A stretch of 48,605 bases of DNA from an uncultured Chloracidobacterium sp. (GCA_937966115.1 CALCKX010000071.1:1-48605), one strand, 5' to 3'; shown: positions 32,102-41,696, numbered from the stretch's first letter. Program-made: numbers and translations. The notes: generated from the letters alone by a model not told the origin.

Positions 32102-32944
32102 ATGACTGATCCGATCGGCTTCATTGACGCCCTGCTCCGGCTGCTCGACGTGCAGATCTCGGTCATGTCGCTGCTCGCGCTGGGCGGTCTGGTCTTCGCC
32201 CGCATGCTGGCGTTCGTGACGGTCGTGCCGTTTTTCGGCGGACAGAGCGTTCCCAATCAGGTCAAGGTGGCGGAGGCTGTGGCCTTTGTCTTGCTCATCG
32301 CCCCGGGACTCAGCGCCAGCGCGCCGGAGCTGGCGGTCCGCGGCGGCGCGTTTGGCTTCGCCATTCTCGCGCTCAAGGAAGTCGCCGTCGGCTTCACGCT
32401 GGGGTTTGTCGCTTCGTTGGTGTTTGAAGCCATTCAGGTCGCCGGGCGTATCATTGACGCGCAGCGCGGGGCGACGATGGGCGAAATGCTAAATCCAATG
32501 CTCCAGGAGCAGGTTTCCGAGCTTGGGCAGTTCAAGCTCCAGGTCGCCATCGTCATTTTTCTGGCCCTGGGCGCGCACCGCTTCGTCATCGAAGGGCTCT
32601 TCCGCAGCTTTGAGATCATTCCTGTCGCCGACTTCCCCAAGCTTGGCGCGGGACTGTCGCCCGGGCTTGCCAGCGTCACCCTGCTGACGGGCGAAGTCCT
32701 CGCCCTGGGCGTTCGCTTGGCCGCGCCGGCAATGGCCGCGCTACTGCTGACGGATGTCTTCTTTGGTCTCATCAATCGCGTCGCGCCGCAGTTCAACGTG
32801 TTTTTCCTCAGCATGCCGGTCAAGATGGCGCTTGGGATTTTTATTGTTATGCTGGCGCTGCCAATTTACGCTGAGCAGTACCAAGCGGCCTTCAAGGAAG
32901 CGCTCCAGGCGTTTGAGACACTCATGCGTCAGCTCGCGCCATAG
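32102..32944 (+). CDS. FliR/SctT-family export-apparatus membrane protein
   Basis: A 280-residue inner-membrane protein of the FliR/SctT family, which forms part of the core channel of type III secretion and flagellar export. Six or so membrane helices are visible. ARMLAFVTVVPFFGGQSVPNQVKV at about 34-58, the amphipathic GRIIDAQRGATMGEMLNP and the late QFNVFFLSMPVKM are the family's conserved segments. In bacteria it is normally flanked by fliP/fliQ or sctR/sctS and flhB/sctU; none is here. It could belong to a dispersed flagellar or type III set. Bacterial FliR is usually about 260 residues, so the length is normal. ATG 32102. Confidence 0.85.
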   Translation: MTDPIGFIDALLRLLDVQISVMSLLALGGLVFARMLAFVTVVPFFGGQSVPNQVKVAEAVAFVLLIAPGLSASAPELAVRGGAFGFAILALKEVAVGFTLGFVASLVFEAIQVAGRIIDAQRGATMGEMLNPMLQEQVSELGQFKLQVAIVIFLALGAHRFVIEGLFRSFEIIPVADFPKLGAGLSPGLASVTLLTGEVLALGVRLAAPAMAALLLTDVFFGLINRVAPQFNVFFLSMPVKMALGIFIVMLALPIYAEQYQAAFKEALQAFETLMRQLAP

Positions 32945-33140
32945 CGAGCGGACCAGGGCGCGAGCGAGAAAGCCGGCCGCGGCTAGCGCCAGCGCCTCCC
33001 CACAGTTTTGGATAAACCGATGAAAGCTTTTTCTAGTCAAGGTTTTTACAAGTCAAAAGTTTCTCAGGCGGGGTCTTTCAGCCCAGACAAAGGAATAACG
33101 ACTCGACAATTGACTTTCGCTATCGCCAGCAGCTCATTTG

Positions 33141-35558
33141 ATGAACTCCCTGAAGACGAATCCATCTTGGAAGCCAGACGAGCGCGCGCTCAAGCGCGAC
33201 CTCGGGCTGGTTCAGCGACTGCGCTGGCTGTATTTCGCGGCGCTGGTCACCCTGGCGGCGATGACCATTGGCGGGCAGGTCGCCGTGCAGCAGCTTATCC
33301 TCAGCCAGCAGGATGAAGCTCGCGCCATCAATATCGCCGGACGCCAGCGCATGCGAAGCCAGCGCCTGACCAAGTGCCTGCTAGCCTGCCAACTGAGCGC
33401 GACGCCAGCCGAGCGACAGCGCTACCTGGACGAGCTGCGCAGGACGCTCGAGCAGTGGAAAATCGCTCATGGCGCGCTCCAGGATGCGGGGCCGGAAACT
33501 GGCGTGACAGCGTGCTGCGCGCCGCGCGTTCAAGCGGCGCTAGCGGAAACGCGGCCAAGCTTCAACGCGCTCGTGACGACGTTCGAGAGCGCTTTAACCC
33601 TGTCGAGCGCCGCCGGCGACGCCTCTCCGGACCTGACGGCGCCAATCCAAGCGGCGCTCGAGGAGCAGGCCAATTTTTTGGCAGCCATGGAGAACGTCGT
33701 CGACGCGCTTGAGACGGAAGCCAATCAGCGCCGCATACAAATGCAAGCCTTCGGATGGGCGTGGCTGGGGATTGTGCTGGGCATCTTCAGCCTCGAGGGG
33801 GCGTTGATCACGCGCCGGGCGCTGTCCAAGACGGCGGCCGTGATTCGGGAAATCTCGCTGGCGCGCGACCGCCTCGCCGGGCTGAACCTGCGGCTTGAGC
33901 GCGCCCGCGATGAAGCGCAGGCAGCCGCGCGCGCCAAGTCGGCGTTTCTGGCGAATATGAGCCATGAGATTCGCACGCCGATGAACGGCGTCATTGGCAT
34001 GTCCGCGTTGCTGGCGAACACGCCGCTGACCAAGGAGCAAAGCGAGTATCTGGAGACCATTCGCTTCAGCGCGGAGAGCCTGCTGGCGATTATCAACGAC
34101 ATTCTGGACTTCTCGAAGATCGAAGCCGGCGCGCTCCAAGTTGAGCAAGTGCCCTTTGATCTGCGGGAGTGCATCGAGAAAGCGCTCGACCTCATCGCCG
34201 ATGCGGCCGGACGCAAGCGCCTGGACGTGGCATACCTGATTGAGGACAACGTTCCGCCGACAATTGTCAGCGATCCGACGCGGCTGCGGCAAATTCTGCT
34301 CAATCTGCTGAGCAATGCCGTGAAGTTCACCGAACAGGGGGAAATCGTGGTGACGGTCAGCGCCGCGCCGCTGGACGAGTCGCCCGCCGCCGCCCCGGAG
34401 CGACCTCGCCCGCAGCCATCTTGGCATGAGGTGCAGATTACCGTCCGGGACACCGGCATTGGCATCCCGCCGGAAGCCCGCGAGCGCGTGTTCCGTGATT
34501 TTGAGCAGGCGACGGAGACGACGTCGCGCATGCACGGCGGCACCGGCCTTGGGTTGGCAATTTCCAAGCGCCTGGTGGAAATGCTCGGCGGCGACATTTG
34601 GCTCGACAGCGAAGTTGGGAAGGGGAGCGCCTTTTACTTCACGCTCCGCTGCAAAGCGGCGCCGAGTCAACTGCGGCGGTATGTGCGCGGCCTGCTACCG
34701 GAGCTGGAAGGCAAAGTGGCGCTGGTCGTGGATGACAACGCGACGAATCGGCGCATCCTGGAAACCCAGCTTCGCGCCTGGCAGGTGACGCCGATCCTGG
34801 CCGCCACGGCCGAAGAGGCCTTGCGCTGTCTGCGCTCCGAAGCCAAAGTGGATGTCTTGGTTTTTGACATCCAGTTACCGGATATGGATGGCACGGCCCT
34901 GGCGCAAGCGGCTCGCCAACAGCCAAGTTACGCGCGAACGCCAATTCTTTTCCTCGGCTCGGCGATAGAGGACGGGATCAGGTCCAGCGTGCGCGCGCTA
35001 GCGCCAGCGAAGCTCCTGACCAAGCCCATCAAGCCGACCAGCCTCCAACGGGGTCTGGAGGAGCTGCTCGCGATGCCATCCGCGCCGACCGCCGCGCCCA
35101 AGCCCCAGTTCAACGCCGGGCTGGGGCAGCGGCACCCGTTGCAGATCCTCATCGCCGAAGACAATGCCGTTAATCGCAAGGTCGCGGCTCGCACACTGGA
35201 AAAGCTCGGTTATCAGCCTGGCCTGACATCGGATGGCATTGAAGCGGTCGAGGCCATTTTGGGCGCGGCGGCTTGCGACAAGCTCTATGATCTGGTGTTC
35301 ATGGACTTGCATATGCCGGGCAAGGACGGCCTCGAGGCCATTCGCGATGTTCATCAGGCGCTGCCGCCGAACAAGCGCCCGCGCTTCGTGGCCCTGACGG
35401 CGGCGGCGTTGCCCGAGGAGCGGCAGGCGGCATTCGAAGCCGGCGTGGGCGACTATCTATGCAAGCCTTTTACCATAGCGGATTTAATCAGGGTCATCGA
35501 GGAAACCGCGCCGCTCGGCGACCGCGCCAGGCAGCCACAGTCCGGGCAGCCACAATGA
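33141..35558 (+). CDS. Hybrid histidine kinase with PilJ-like sensor and two receivers
   Basis: An 805-residue membrane-bound hybrid kinase. The N-terminus has a membrane helix ([17 protein letters not shown]) and a type-IV-pili-sensor (PilJ/NarX-like) periplasmic domain with the [11 protein letters not shown] signature, bounded by a second helix near 200-220. HisKA carries [10 protein letters not shown] with His275; HATPase has [19 protein letters not shown] and GTGLGLAI. Two receivers follow, with phospho-acceptors Asp576 and Asp722. The periplasmic domain has several Cys (KCLLAC, ACC) that are unusual in this sensor. ATG 33141; a TTG directly before it is also in frame. It is monocistronic or leads into msrQ 16 bases later. 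Confidence 0.93.
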   Translation: MNSLKTNPSWKPDERALKRDLGLVQRLRWLYFAALVTLAAMTIGGQVAVQQLILSQQDEARAINIAGRQRMRSQRLTKCLLACQLSATPAERQRYLDELRRTLEQWKIAHGALQDAGPETGVTACCAPRVQAALAETRPSFNALVTTFESALTLSSAAGDASPDLTAPIQAALEEQANFLAAMENVVDALETEANQRRIQMQAFGWAWLGIVLGIFSLEGALITRRALSKTAAVIREISLARDRLAGLNLRLERARDEAQAAARAKSAFLANMSHEIRTPMNGVIGMSALLANTPLTKEQSEYLETIRFSAESLLAIINDILDFSKIEAGALQVEQVPFDLRECIEKALDLIADAAGRKRLDVAYLIEDNVPPTIVSDPTRLRQILLNLLSNAVKFTEQGEIVVTVSAAPLDESPAAAPERPRPQPSWHEVQITVRDTGIGIPPEARERVFRDFEQATETTSRMHGGTGLGLAISKRLVEMLGGDIWLDSEVGKGSAFYFTLRCKAAPSQLRRYVRGLLPELEGKVALVVDDNATNRRILETQLRAWQVTPILAATAEEALRCLRSEAKVDVLVFDIQLPDMDGTALAQAARQQPSYARTPILFLGSAIEDGIRSSVRALAPAKLLTKPIKPTSLQRGLEELLAMPSAPTAAPKPQFNAGLGQRHPLQILIAEDNAVNRKVAARTLEKLGYQPGLTSDGIEAVEAILGAAACDKLYDLVFMDLHMPGKDGLEAIRDVHQALPPNKRPRFVALTAAALPEERQAAFEAGVGDYLCKPFTIADLIRVIEETAPLGDRARQPQSGQPQ
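35530..35554. repeat. 15-bp-period direct repeat at the hybrid kinase 3' end
   Basis: GGCAGCCACA occurs at 35530-35539 and 35545-35554, period 15. It gives the C-terminal RQPQSGQPQ of the hybrid kinase, just before its stop. Confidence 0.7.
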
Positions 35559-35574
35559 AGGGACATTGCCGCGC

Positions 35575-36210
35575 ATGACCCGACCGGCGCAATCCGCAAG
35601 CGGCGCCGCTTCCAGCTTGGCGCGGCGACTGGCGCTCATCAATGGGCTCTGGCCACTCGTCCTCTGTGGCTGGGATGGCGCGCTGGGCAGGCTGGGCGCC
35701 AACCCGCTGGAGTTCATTCTGCGACTGACCGGCATGCTGGCGCTCGCGTTCCTGACGCTCACGCTGCTGGTCACGCCCGTCGTCACCTGGGGCGGCCCGG
35801 CCTGGCTTGTCAAGCTGCGCCGGACGCTCGGGCTATTCGCTTTCTTCTATGCCGCGCTGCATCTGCTGTGCTACGTCTGGTTCGACCGGGCCTTCGACCT
35901 TGCGGCGGTCGGCGCGGACACGCTGCGCCGCCCGTTCATCCTGTTTGGCATGACGGGCTTCCTCGTCATGATTCCGCTTGCCGTCACATCAACTAACCGG
36001 ATGATCAAGCGCCTGGGCGCGCAACGCTGGAAGCGACTCCATCGCTTGACCTACGTCGCCGCCGTCGCCAGCGTGATTCATTTCTACTTGTTCGTCAAAG
36101 CCGATACGACCCTGCCAACCGCCTTTGCAGCCGTCGTCGGGCTGCTCCTGGTCCATCGCTGGCTGCAGGCGCAGCGCGTCACCACGCTAGGACTCGACCT
36201 CAAGCGGTGA
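35575..36210 (+). CDS. msrQ: MsrQ-like heme-binding membrane protein
   Basis: A 211-residue member of the ferric-reductase-like MsrQ family, the heme b membrane partner that delivers electrons to the periplasmic methionine sulfoxide reductase MsrP. About six membrane helices are present. Conserved His residues are in YAALHLLCYVWFDRAF and in the YVAAVASVIHFYLFVKAD segment; KRLHRLTYVA and the RRTLGLFAF motif are diagnostic. MsrP is not in the window, which is unusual as the two are normally adjacent. I chose ATG 35575 over an in-frame TTG at 35566; AAGGGA lies upstream of both. The gene follows the hybrid kinase closely. Confidence 0.85.
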   Translation: MTRPAQSASGAASSLARRLALINGLWPLVLCGWDGALGRLGANPLEFILRLTGMLALAFLTLTLLVTPVVTWGGPAWLVKLRRTLGLFAFFYAALHLLCYVWFDRAFDLAAVGADTLRRPFILFGMTGFLVMIPLAVTSTNRMIKRLGAQRWKRLHRLTYVAAVASVIHFYLFVKADTTLPTAFAAVVGLLLVHRWLQAQRVTTLGLDLKR

Positions 36211-36227
36211 ACGGCAGGCGGAATAAC

Positions 36228-36256
36228 TTGAAAACAGTTTTCAATTCACATAGGGT
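36228..36256 (+). promoter_or_regulatory. feo promoter with an overlapping Fur-box-like operator
   Basis: TTGAAA (36228-36233), 17 bases and TAGGGT (36251-36256) fit a sigma-70-type promoter. A perfect dyad TTGAAAAC-A-GTTTTCAA (36228-36244) covers the -35 and half the spacer. In 7-1-7 form, TGAAAAC-A-GTTTTCA agrees with the Fur consensus TGATAAT-N-ATTATCA at 10 of 14 stem positions. Position and target (feoAAB) fit iron-dependent repression. Confidence 0.65.
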
Positions 36257-36309
36257 TTGTCTCTGGTCTTTTTGGCCATGAAACCTTGCCGGTCGAGGCT
36301 CATCGCCCT

Positions 36310-36585
36310 ATGAAACGCTGGCTCGCCGCCTTTCTTCCCTCCGCGTCGCCGGTAGCCGCCGACCATCCGCTGACGCTGGCGGATGTCGCCGCCGGCCACC
36401 GGGCGCGGGTTTGTCGGTTGCTTGACGTGGTCGGCGCGGAAACCCTGCGCGAGCGCGGGCTGCGCGAGACGGCTGAAGTGCGCGTCATTGCGGACGGCGA
36501 TCCGCTGGTGTGTTCCGTCCTTGGCGTCCGAATGACGCTCAACCGCCAAACGGCGCGGGGCGTTCTGGTGGAGCGCTTGTCATGA
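36310..36585 (+). CDS. feoA: FeoA family protein (first of two)
   Basis: A 91-residue protein with the SH3-like FeoA fold after a 20-residue leader (MKRWLAAFLPSASPVAADH). Core motifs are LTLADVAAGHRARVCRLL, LRERGLRETAEVRVIADGDPL and VRMTLNRQTA. FeoA binds FeoB and is needed for ferrous iron uptake. It is the first gene after the Fur-box-like promoter. Its stop overlaps the start of the second feoA (ATGA), indicating translational coupling. ATG 36310; a TTG at 36286 would add eight residues. Confidence 0.85.
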   Translation: MKRWLAAFLPSASPVAADHPLTLADVAAGHRARVCRLLDVVGAETLRERGLRETAEVRVIADGDPLVCSVLGVRMTLNRQTARGVLVERLS

Positions 36586-36806
36586 CGCTTGACGCGCTTG
36601 AAATTGGCGCGACGGGACGCGTTGAGCGCGTGCGCGGCGACCGCGCCATCGTTCAGCGCCTTCAGGAGATGGGCTTGACAACGGGCGTCACGGTCAAGGC
36701 GATTCGCGTCGCGCCGCTCGGCGACCCGCTGGAAGTCGAGCTGCGGGGTTACCGGCTGTCGCTGCGCAAGGATGAAGCCGCGGCGGTTGAAATTTCCGCG
36801 CTGTGA
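36582..36806 (+). CDS. feoA: FeoA family protein (second of two)
   Basis: A 74-residue canonical FeoA: MTLDALEIGATGRVERVRG, VQRLQEMGLTTGVTVKAIRVAPLGDPLEVEL and YRLSLRKDEAAAVEI. Unlike the first copy, it has no leader and matches the plain FeoA consensus. ATG 36582 overlaps the first copy's stop and is followed by the feoB GTG nine bases after its own stop. An operon feoA-feoA-feoB is likely. An earlier in-frame ATG (36510) lies within the first feoA and is not preferred. Confidence 0.93.
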   Translation: MTLDALEIGATGRVERVRGDRAIVQRLQEMGLTTGVTVKAIRVAPLGDPLEVELRGYRLSLRKDEAAAVEISAL

Positions 36807-36815
36807 GTTTGGGCT

Positions 36816-39017
36816 GTGGGCGAAGACCAATCCCTGCGCCGCTTGGCGCTCGTCGGCAATCCCAACTGTGGCAAAACGACGCTGTTCAACGCGCTGACCG
36901 GGCTGCGCCAGAAAGTCGGCAACTATCCCGGCGTAACCGTCGAAAAGAAGGAAGGGCGCTTCGCCGTCGGAGCGACCGAGGCGGTTGTCATCGACCTGCC
37001 CGGCGTGTACAGCCTTTCCGCCCGCTCGCTCGACGAGCGGATCACGCGCGATGTCGTGCTGGGGCGACAAGCGGGAACCGATCCGCCGGAAGCTATTCTG
37101 GCCATCGCCGACGCCAGCAACCTGGAGCGCAATCTGTACCTCGTGACCCAGGTCCTGGAGCTGGGGCGACCGGTTTGGCTGGCGCTCAACATGATGGACG
37201 TAGCCGACGCCAAAGGGCTGACGCTCGACCTGGAGCGGCTTTCGCAGGCGCTTGGCGTTCCGGTCCTGCCCATCGTCGCCAGCAAAGGCGCGGGGCTGGC
37301 GGCGCTGCGCCGCCAGCTCGCCGCGCCGCTGCCGCCCGCGCCAATCCGCCGGTGGCGATTGCCACAGGTCATCGAGACGGAAGTCGCCGCGCTGGCCCAG
37401 CGGCTGCGCGCCAGCCGCTGGGCCGATGGCGCGGCGGCGGAGGGCGAGGCCATTCGGCTATTGCTCAACGACGCGGCGGAAGATGACCCGCCGCAGCCGC
37501 CGGACATCCAAATCGCGATTAAGACCGCCCGCGAGCGGCTGGAAGCCCTGGGCATCGAATGGTGGGCGGCGGAAGCGGAAGGGCGCTACGGCTGGATCCA
37601 GACGATCTGCCAATCGGTCATCCGCCAGCCGGAGCAGTTTCAGCGGACGACGAGCGACCGCATCGACGCCGTCGTGACGCACCGGCTGTGGGGGCCGCTG
37701 CTGTTCGCCGGACTGATGCTTTTCATTTTCCAGAGCATCTTCGCCTGGGCGCAAGCGCCGATGGACGCCATCGGCTGGATAATCGACCAACTGTCCGCGG
37801 CGACGCGCCGGGCGCTGCCGTCCGGCGCGTTGAGCGACCTCATGGCGGATGGCGTTCTGGCCGGGGCCGGCGCGGTCATTGCGTTTTTGCCGCAGATTCT
37901 CATTCTGACCTTTTTCATCGCCCTGCTGGAAGACACCGGCTACATGGCGCGGGCGGCGTTCATCATGGATCGCCTGATGCGTCGGGTGGGGTTGAGCGGC
38001 AAATCCTTTATTCCGCTCTTGAGCTCGTTCGCCTGCGCCATTCCGGGCATTACGGCGACGCGGACGATAGAAAACGCCAAGGACCGGCTGGTGACGATTC
38101 TCATCGCGCCGCTGATGAGCTGTAGCGCGCGACTGCCGGTTTACGCCTTGATGATTGGCGCGTTCTTTCCGCCCAACCAGCGCTTGTGGGGGTTTCTTTC
38201 GACGGCTGGCGCGATGCTGTTCGCCATGTACGCCCTAGGCATCGTCGCGGCGATTGCCGTCGGATGGCTTTTCAAGAAGACGCTGATTCGGGGCGCATCG
38301 CCGCCGCTCATCATGGAACTTCCGCCCTACCGCGTGCCCTCCCCGCGCGCGGTGTTGCTGACGATGCTTTCCGCAGGCGGGCAGTTTCTCTACCGCGCCG
38401 GGACGATCATTCTGGCGATTTCGATCGTGCTGTGGTTTCTGGCGACGTACCCGCGGCAGGTCGCGCTGAGCCGCGACTATGCGGCCGAGCGGTCGGCCAT
38501 CGCGGAAACGGTCCAGCGCGGGCAGGCGACGGAAGATGCCGCCGCCGCCCAGCTTCGGACGCTCGAGCGGCTCGAGAAAGCTGAACGCCGCGAAAAGAGC
38601 TTCATCGGGCAGGCCGGCAAGCTGATCGAGCCGCTCATCGCCCCGCTGGGCTTCAACTGGAAAATTGGCGTCGGCGTCATTTCGGCCTTCGCGGCGCGCG
38701 AGGTCTTCGTGGGCACGCTGGCGATTATTTATGGCGTCGGCGATGACGAGGAAGCGTCCGGTGGCCGCGCCCTTCAGGCGGCGCTTCAAGCTGACCGCTA
38801 CCCCAATGGGCAACCCGTTTTCTCGCCGCTCGTCGCCGTCTCGGTCATGGTGTTTTTCGTGCTGGCGATGCAGTGTATGTCCACGCTGGCCGTGGTCCGG
38901 CGCGAGACGAATGGCTGGCGCTGGCCAGCAGCGATGCTCGCCTATATGACGGTCCTGGCCTATGTCGGCAGCCTGCTCGTCTATCAGGGCGGGCGCTGGC
39001 TCGGCTTTGGGAACTAG
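36816..39017 (+). CDS. feoB: Ferrous iron transporter FeoB
   Basis: A 733-residue Fe(II) transporter. The N-terminal G domain has G1 GNPNCGKTT, the switch region NYPGVTVEKKEG, G3 DLPG, and G4 LNMMD, then the GDI domain. The membrane part begins near 290, with SFACAIPGI and SCSARLPVYALMIGAFF as the two Gate motifs. It begins with GTG at 36816, nine bases past the second feoA. Iron repression via the upstream Fur-like box is likely. The gene converges on copA across a perfect 34-base palindrome. Confidence 0.96.
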   Translation: MGEDQSLRRLALVGNPNCGKTTLFNALTGLRQKVGNYPGVTVEKKEGRFAVGATEAVVIDLPGVYSLSARSLDERITRDVVLGRQAGTDPPEAILAIADASNLERNLYLVTQVLELGRPVWLALNMMDVADAKGLTLDLERLSQALGVPVLPIVASKGAGLAALRRQLAAPLPPAPIRRWRLPQVIETEVAALAQRLRASRWADGAAAEGEAIRLLLNDAAEDDPPQPPDIQIAIKTARERLEALGIEWWAAEAEGRYGWIQTICQSVIRQPEQFQRTTSDRIDAVVTHRLWGPLLFAGLMLFIFQSIFAWAQAPMDAIGWIIDQLSAATRRALPSGALSDLMADGVLAGAGAVIAFLPQILILTFFIALLEDTGYMARAAFIMDRLMRRVGLSGKSFIPLLSSFACAIPGITATRTIENAKDRLVTILIAPLMSCSARLPVYALMIGAFFPPNQRLWGFLSTAGAMLFAMYALGIVAAIAVGWLFKKTLIRGASPPLIMELPPYRVPSPRAVLLTMLSAGGQFLYRAGTIILAISIVLWFLATYPRQVALSRDYAAERSAIAETVQRGQATEDAAAAQLRTLERLEKAERREKSFIGQAGKLIEPLIAPLGFNWKIGVGVISAFAAREVFVGTLAIIYGVGDDEEASGGRALQAALQADRYPNGQPVFSPLVAVSVMVFFVLAMQCMSTLAVVRRETNGWRWPAAMLAYMTVLAYVGSLLVYQGGRWLGFGN

Positions 39018-39045
39018 AGTGGCAACCAAAAAGAAGCGGCGACAG

Positions 39046-39079
39046 CGCCTAGGCCCGGCGCGCGCGCCGGGCCTAGGCG
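39046..39079. terminator. Perfect 34-base palindrome between feoB and copA
   Basis: CGCCTAGGCCCGGCGCG (39046-39062) is followed directly by its exact complement (39063-39079), a 17-bp stem with no unpaired loop beyond steric need. It covers the copA stop codon (39073-39075) and lies 28 bases after the feoB stop. On the minus strand a CTTCTTTTTGG stretch follows about 8 bases later, fitting a terminator for copA. Confidence 0.7.
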
Positions 39080-41346
39080 GGCGGCTGCCAGCGCTGCAAG
39101 CGCAGCGCGTTTGTCACGACAAACAAGCTTGACAAGCCCATGGCGGTCGCGGCGAGGATTGGCGAAAGCAAGACGCCATACGCCGGGTAGAGCGCGCCGG
39201 CGGCGACTGGTATTAGCGCCGCATTGTAAGCGAACGCCCAGAACAAGTTCTGACGAATGTTGCGCATCGTCGCGCGGGCCAGCGCGATGAGGCTCGGCGC
39301 GGCGTTCGGGTCGCCGGACATCAAGACCACATCAGCGGCTTCAATGGCGATGTCGGTTCCGGCGCCAATCGCGATTCCGACATCGGCGCTCGCCAGCGCG
39401 GGCGCGTCATTGATGCCATCCCCGATGAAGGCCACGCCGCCGCGCTTCCGAAACGCTTGCACGGCCTCGGCCTTGGCTTCCGGGCGGGCCTCCGCGATGA
39501 CCTCGGCGATGCCGAGCCGGGCTGCCATTGCCTGCGCAGCTTGCCGGTTGTCGCCAGTGACCATGGCGACATCCAGTCCGGCGGCGCGCAAGCGGGCGAC
39601 CGCGGCGGCGGCCGTCGGCTTGGCTTCGTCGGCTACGGCCAACAGCGCGACCAGTCGCCCGTCAAGCGCGGCGTACATTGGCGTTTTCCCGGCGCCCGCC
39701 AGGCCGTCCACGACCGGCCTTGACCCGTCGGCGTCTATGCCCAGCGTTTCCATCAGTTGGCGCGAGCCAACCGCCATCTGTCGCCCGGCAACCGTCGCCG
39801 TCACCCCCAGGCCGGGCAGCGCGGCGAAGTCGGCTACGCTGGGCTGCGGCCAGCCGGCGGCGGCGGCGGCGGTCACGATGGCCTGCGCGACCGGATGCTC
39901 TGAATGCCGCTCGACAGCCGCAATCCAGCCAAGCACCTCGGTTTCGGAAAGCCCCGGCGGCAACGCCACAATCCGCGCATCCGTGAGCGTCGGGCGGCCG
40001 ACGGTCAGGGTGCCGGTTTTGTCAAAAACCACCGTCCGCAGACTGGCCAGCGCCTGCACGGCGCGCCCCTTGCGAAACAGGATGCCAAGCTGCGCGGCCT
40101 TGCCGGCGCTGACCAGAATCGAGGTCGGCGTCGCCAGCCCCATCGCGCAGGGACAGGCGATGACCAGGACGGCGACGGCGTTGACCACCGCCAGGTCGAG
40201 CGACGCCAGCCGCCACCAAAGGCCAAAGGTCGTCATCGCCGCCAGCAACGCGGTCGGGACGAGCCAGCCCACGACGCGGTCGGCCAAGTCCTGGATGGGC
40301 GGCTTCGCGCCCTGCGCCGTCTGCACCAAGCGCGCGATGCGCTGCAGCGCGGCGTCCTCCCCGACGCGCTCGACCCGGAAAGCCAAGCTGCCCCGACCGT
40401 TGACCGTTCCGCCGATGACCTCGCATCCGACGGATTTTGCCGCCGGCAGCGGCTCGCCGGTCAGCATGGATTCGTCCACGAAGGAAGCGCCCTCCGTCAC
40501 GACGCCATCCGCCGGGATGCGCTCGCCGGGGCGAACCGCGACGAGGTCGCCCGGACGGATCGCGGACACCGGCAAGTCAATGACTTGTTGGTTGCGAATG
40601 ACCCGCGCGGTTTTCGGCTGCAAGTCGAGCAGGCGCCGGATGGCCGCGCCAGCTTGCCCTTTGACGCGCGCTTCCAAGTATTTGCCAAGCAGCGTCAGCG
40701 CGATGACCATCGCCGCCGCTTCGTAGTAAAGATGTCGCGTCCCGGCGGGGAACGCCGTCGGGAACAGCGTCGCCGCCGCCGAATAGCCGTAGGCGGCAGT
40801 CGTTCCCAGCAGGATCAGCGTATTCATATCCGGCGATCCGGCGCGCGCCGCCGCCCAGCCTTTCCGATAAAAGCGCCAGCCAGGGCCGAACTGGGCGAGC
40901 GTCGCCAGCGTCAACGACGCCCGCTGAAGCGCCGCTTCGCTGACCAAGGCCAGGAGCGCGTGATGGAGCGCCGGAATGAGCATTGGCAGCATCTCCAGCG
41001 CGAAGAGCGGCAGCGCCAGCAGCCAGGCCAGCAGCGCCGCCCGACCCAGCGCTCGCCGCTCGCTTCGCGTCGGCTCGGCGAGCGACCGTTCAGGCGCGTC
41101 GGCGACGGTTGGAACAACCGTGTAGCCGGCTCTTTCAATCGCGGCATGTAGCGCCGGCAAGGCGACGGCGGCCGGGCGAAAGGTCACAACCGCCTGCTCC
41201 GCCGCAAGATTGACCGCCGCCGCCGTGACGCCTTCCGCCCGGCGCAGCACGCGCTCGAGGCGACTGGCGCAGGCCGCGCATGTCATGCCGCCGACGCCAA
41301 TCACTTCCGTGACGGCGGGGGGCGGCGCAACTGATTTCGATGTCAT
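39073..41346 (-). CDS. copA: Copper-translocating P-type ATPase
   Basis: A 757-residue P1B-type ATPase for Cu(I) export. One HMA domain has GMTCAAC (Cys23 and Cys26). The transmembrane metal site CPC is at 398-400 and the phosphorylation motif DKTGTLT starts at Asp442. TGES-like TGEPLPAAK and [10 protein letters not shown] are intact. Eight membrane helices are expected, and the ending [12 protein letters not shown] carries the MSS-like M7/M8 residues (GLSSLFV). I chose ATG 41346; the GTG at 41364 adds six residues. copZ lies just upstream on the same strand, making a copZ-copA unit. Confidence 0.95.
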   Translation of the reverse strand: MTSKSVAPPPAVTEVIGVGGMTCAACASRLERVLRRAEGVTAAAVNLAAEQAVVTFRPAAVALPALHAAIERAGYTVVPTVADAPERSLAEPTRSERRALGRAALLAWLLALPLFALEMLPMLIPALHHALLALVSEAALQRASLTLATLAQFGPGWRFYRKGWAAARAGSPDMNTLILLGTTAAYGYSAAATLFPTAFPAGTRHLYYEAAAMVIALTLLGKYLEARVKGQAGAAIRRLLDLQPKTARVIRNQQVIDLPVSAIRPGDLVAVRPGERIPADGVVTEGASFVDESMLTGEPLPAAKSVGCEVIGGTVNGRGSLAFRVERVGEDAALQRIARLVQTAQGAKPPIQDLADRVVGWLVPTALLAAMTTFGLWWRLASLDLAVVNAVAVLVIACPCAMGLATPTSILVSAGKAAQLGILFRKGRAVQALASLRTVVFDKTGTLTVGRPTLTDARIVALPPGLSETEVLGWIAAVERHSEHPVAQAIVTAAAAAGWPQPSVADFAALPGLGVTATVAGRQMAVGSRQLMETLGIDADGSRPVVDGLAGAGKTPMYAALDGRLVALLAVADEAKPTAAAAVARLRAAGLDVAMVTGDNRQAAQAMAARLGIAEVIAEARPEAKAEAVQAFRKRGGVAFIGDGINDAPALASADVGIAIGAGTDIAIEAADVVLMSGDPNAAPSLIALARATMRNIRQNLFWAFAYNAALIPVAAGALYPAYGVLLSPILAATAMGLSSLFVVTNALRLQRWQPPA

Positions 41347-41368
41347 CAATGCGTCTCGCTTCACCTCT

Positions 41369-41403
41369 GCGGCTACCTTGCGCGGCCGCGGCTACCTTGC
41401 GCG
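41369..41403. repeat. 16-bp repeat, period 19, between copZ and copA
   Basis: GCGGCTACCTTGCGCG occurs at 41369-41384 and exactly again at 41388-41403, with GCC between. It fills part of the 149-base gap between the copZ stop and the copA start. Nothing else was recognised in the gap. Confidence 0.85.
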
Positions 41404-41495
41404 CCGCGCCGGAAAGCGACCGGAAGCCGCGCCGCCCGAAGCGGCGCTTCAGCCGACGCCCGTCGATTCCCTCGACATCGCCCGCCGTCTTCCAG

Positions 41496-41696
41496 TCAAG
41501 CGACCTGAAAGCCGGCTTCCTCGATAGCCGCGACAATCCGCGCCCGGCTCGCGGTTTCAGGCGCGTAGGCGACGACGGCCCGCCCGACTTCCACCCGGCG
41601 CATCTCGACGCCGGCGAGCGAGCGCAAGGCGGCTTCAACGGCGCGGACGCACTGTTCGCAACTCATGCCTTCAATCTCGATTATGTCTTCCTGCAT
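41496..41696 (-). CDS. copZ: Copper chaperone CopZ (heavy-metal-associated domain)
   Basis: A 66-residue single HMA domain with the metal motif GMSCEQC (two Cys) after DIIEIE. It would carry Cu(I) to CopA. ATG 41696 follows a strong AAGGAG at seven bases, so the upstream Met at 41717 is not used. It starts 54 bases from the divergent NHL-lipoprotein gene and ends 149 bases before copA. Confidence 0.93.
   Translation of the reverse strand: MQEDIIEIEGMSCEQCVRAVEAALRSLAGVEMRRVEVGRAVVAYAPETASRARIVAAIEEAGFQVA

Noticed and set aside
33012-33080. Tandem duplication before the hybrid kinase
   Set aside because: The repeats (CTAGTCAAGGTTTT / ACAAGTCAAAAGTTT) match too poorly to count as a duplication.
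39257-40726. A 489-residue open frame on the plus strand
   Set aside because: Antisense to copA; its Ala/Ser-rich low-complexity composition has no domain logic.
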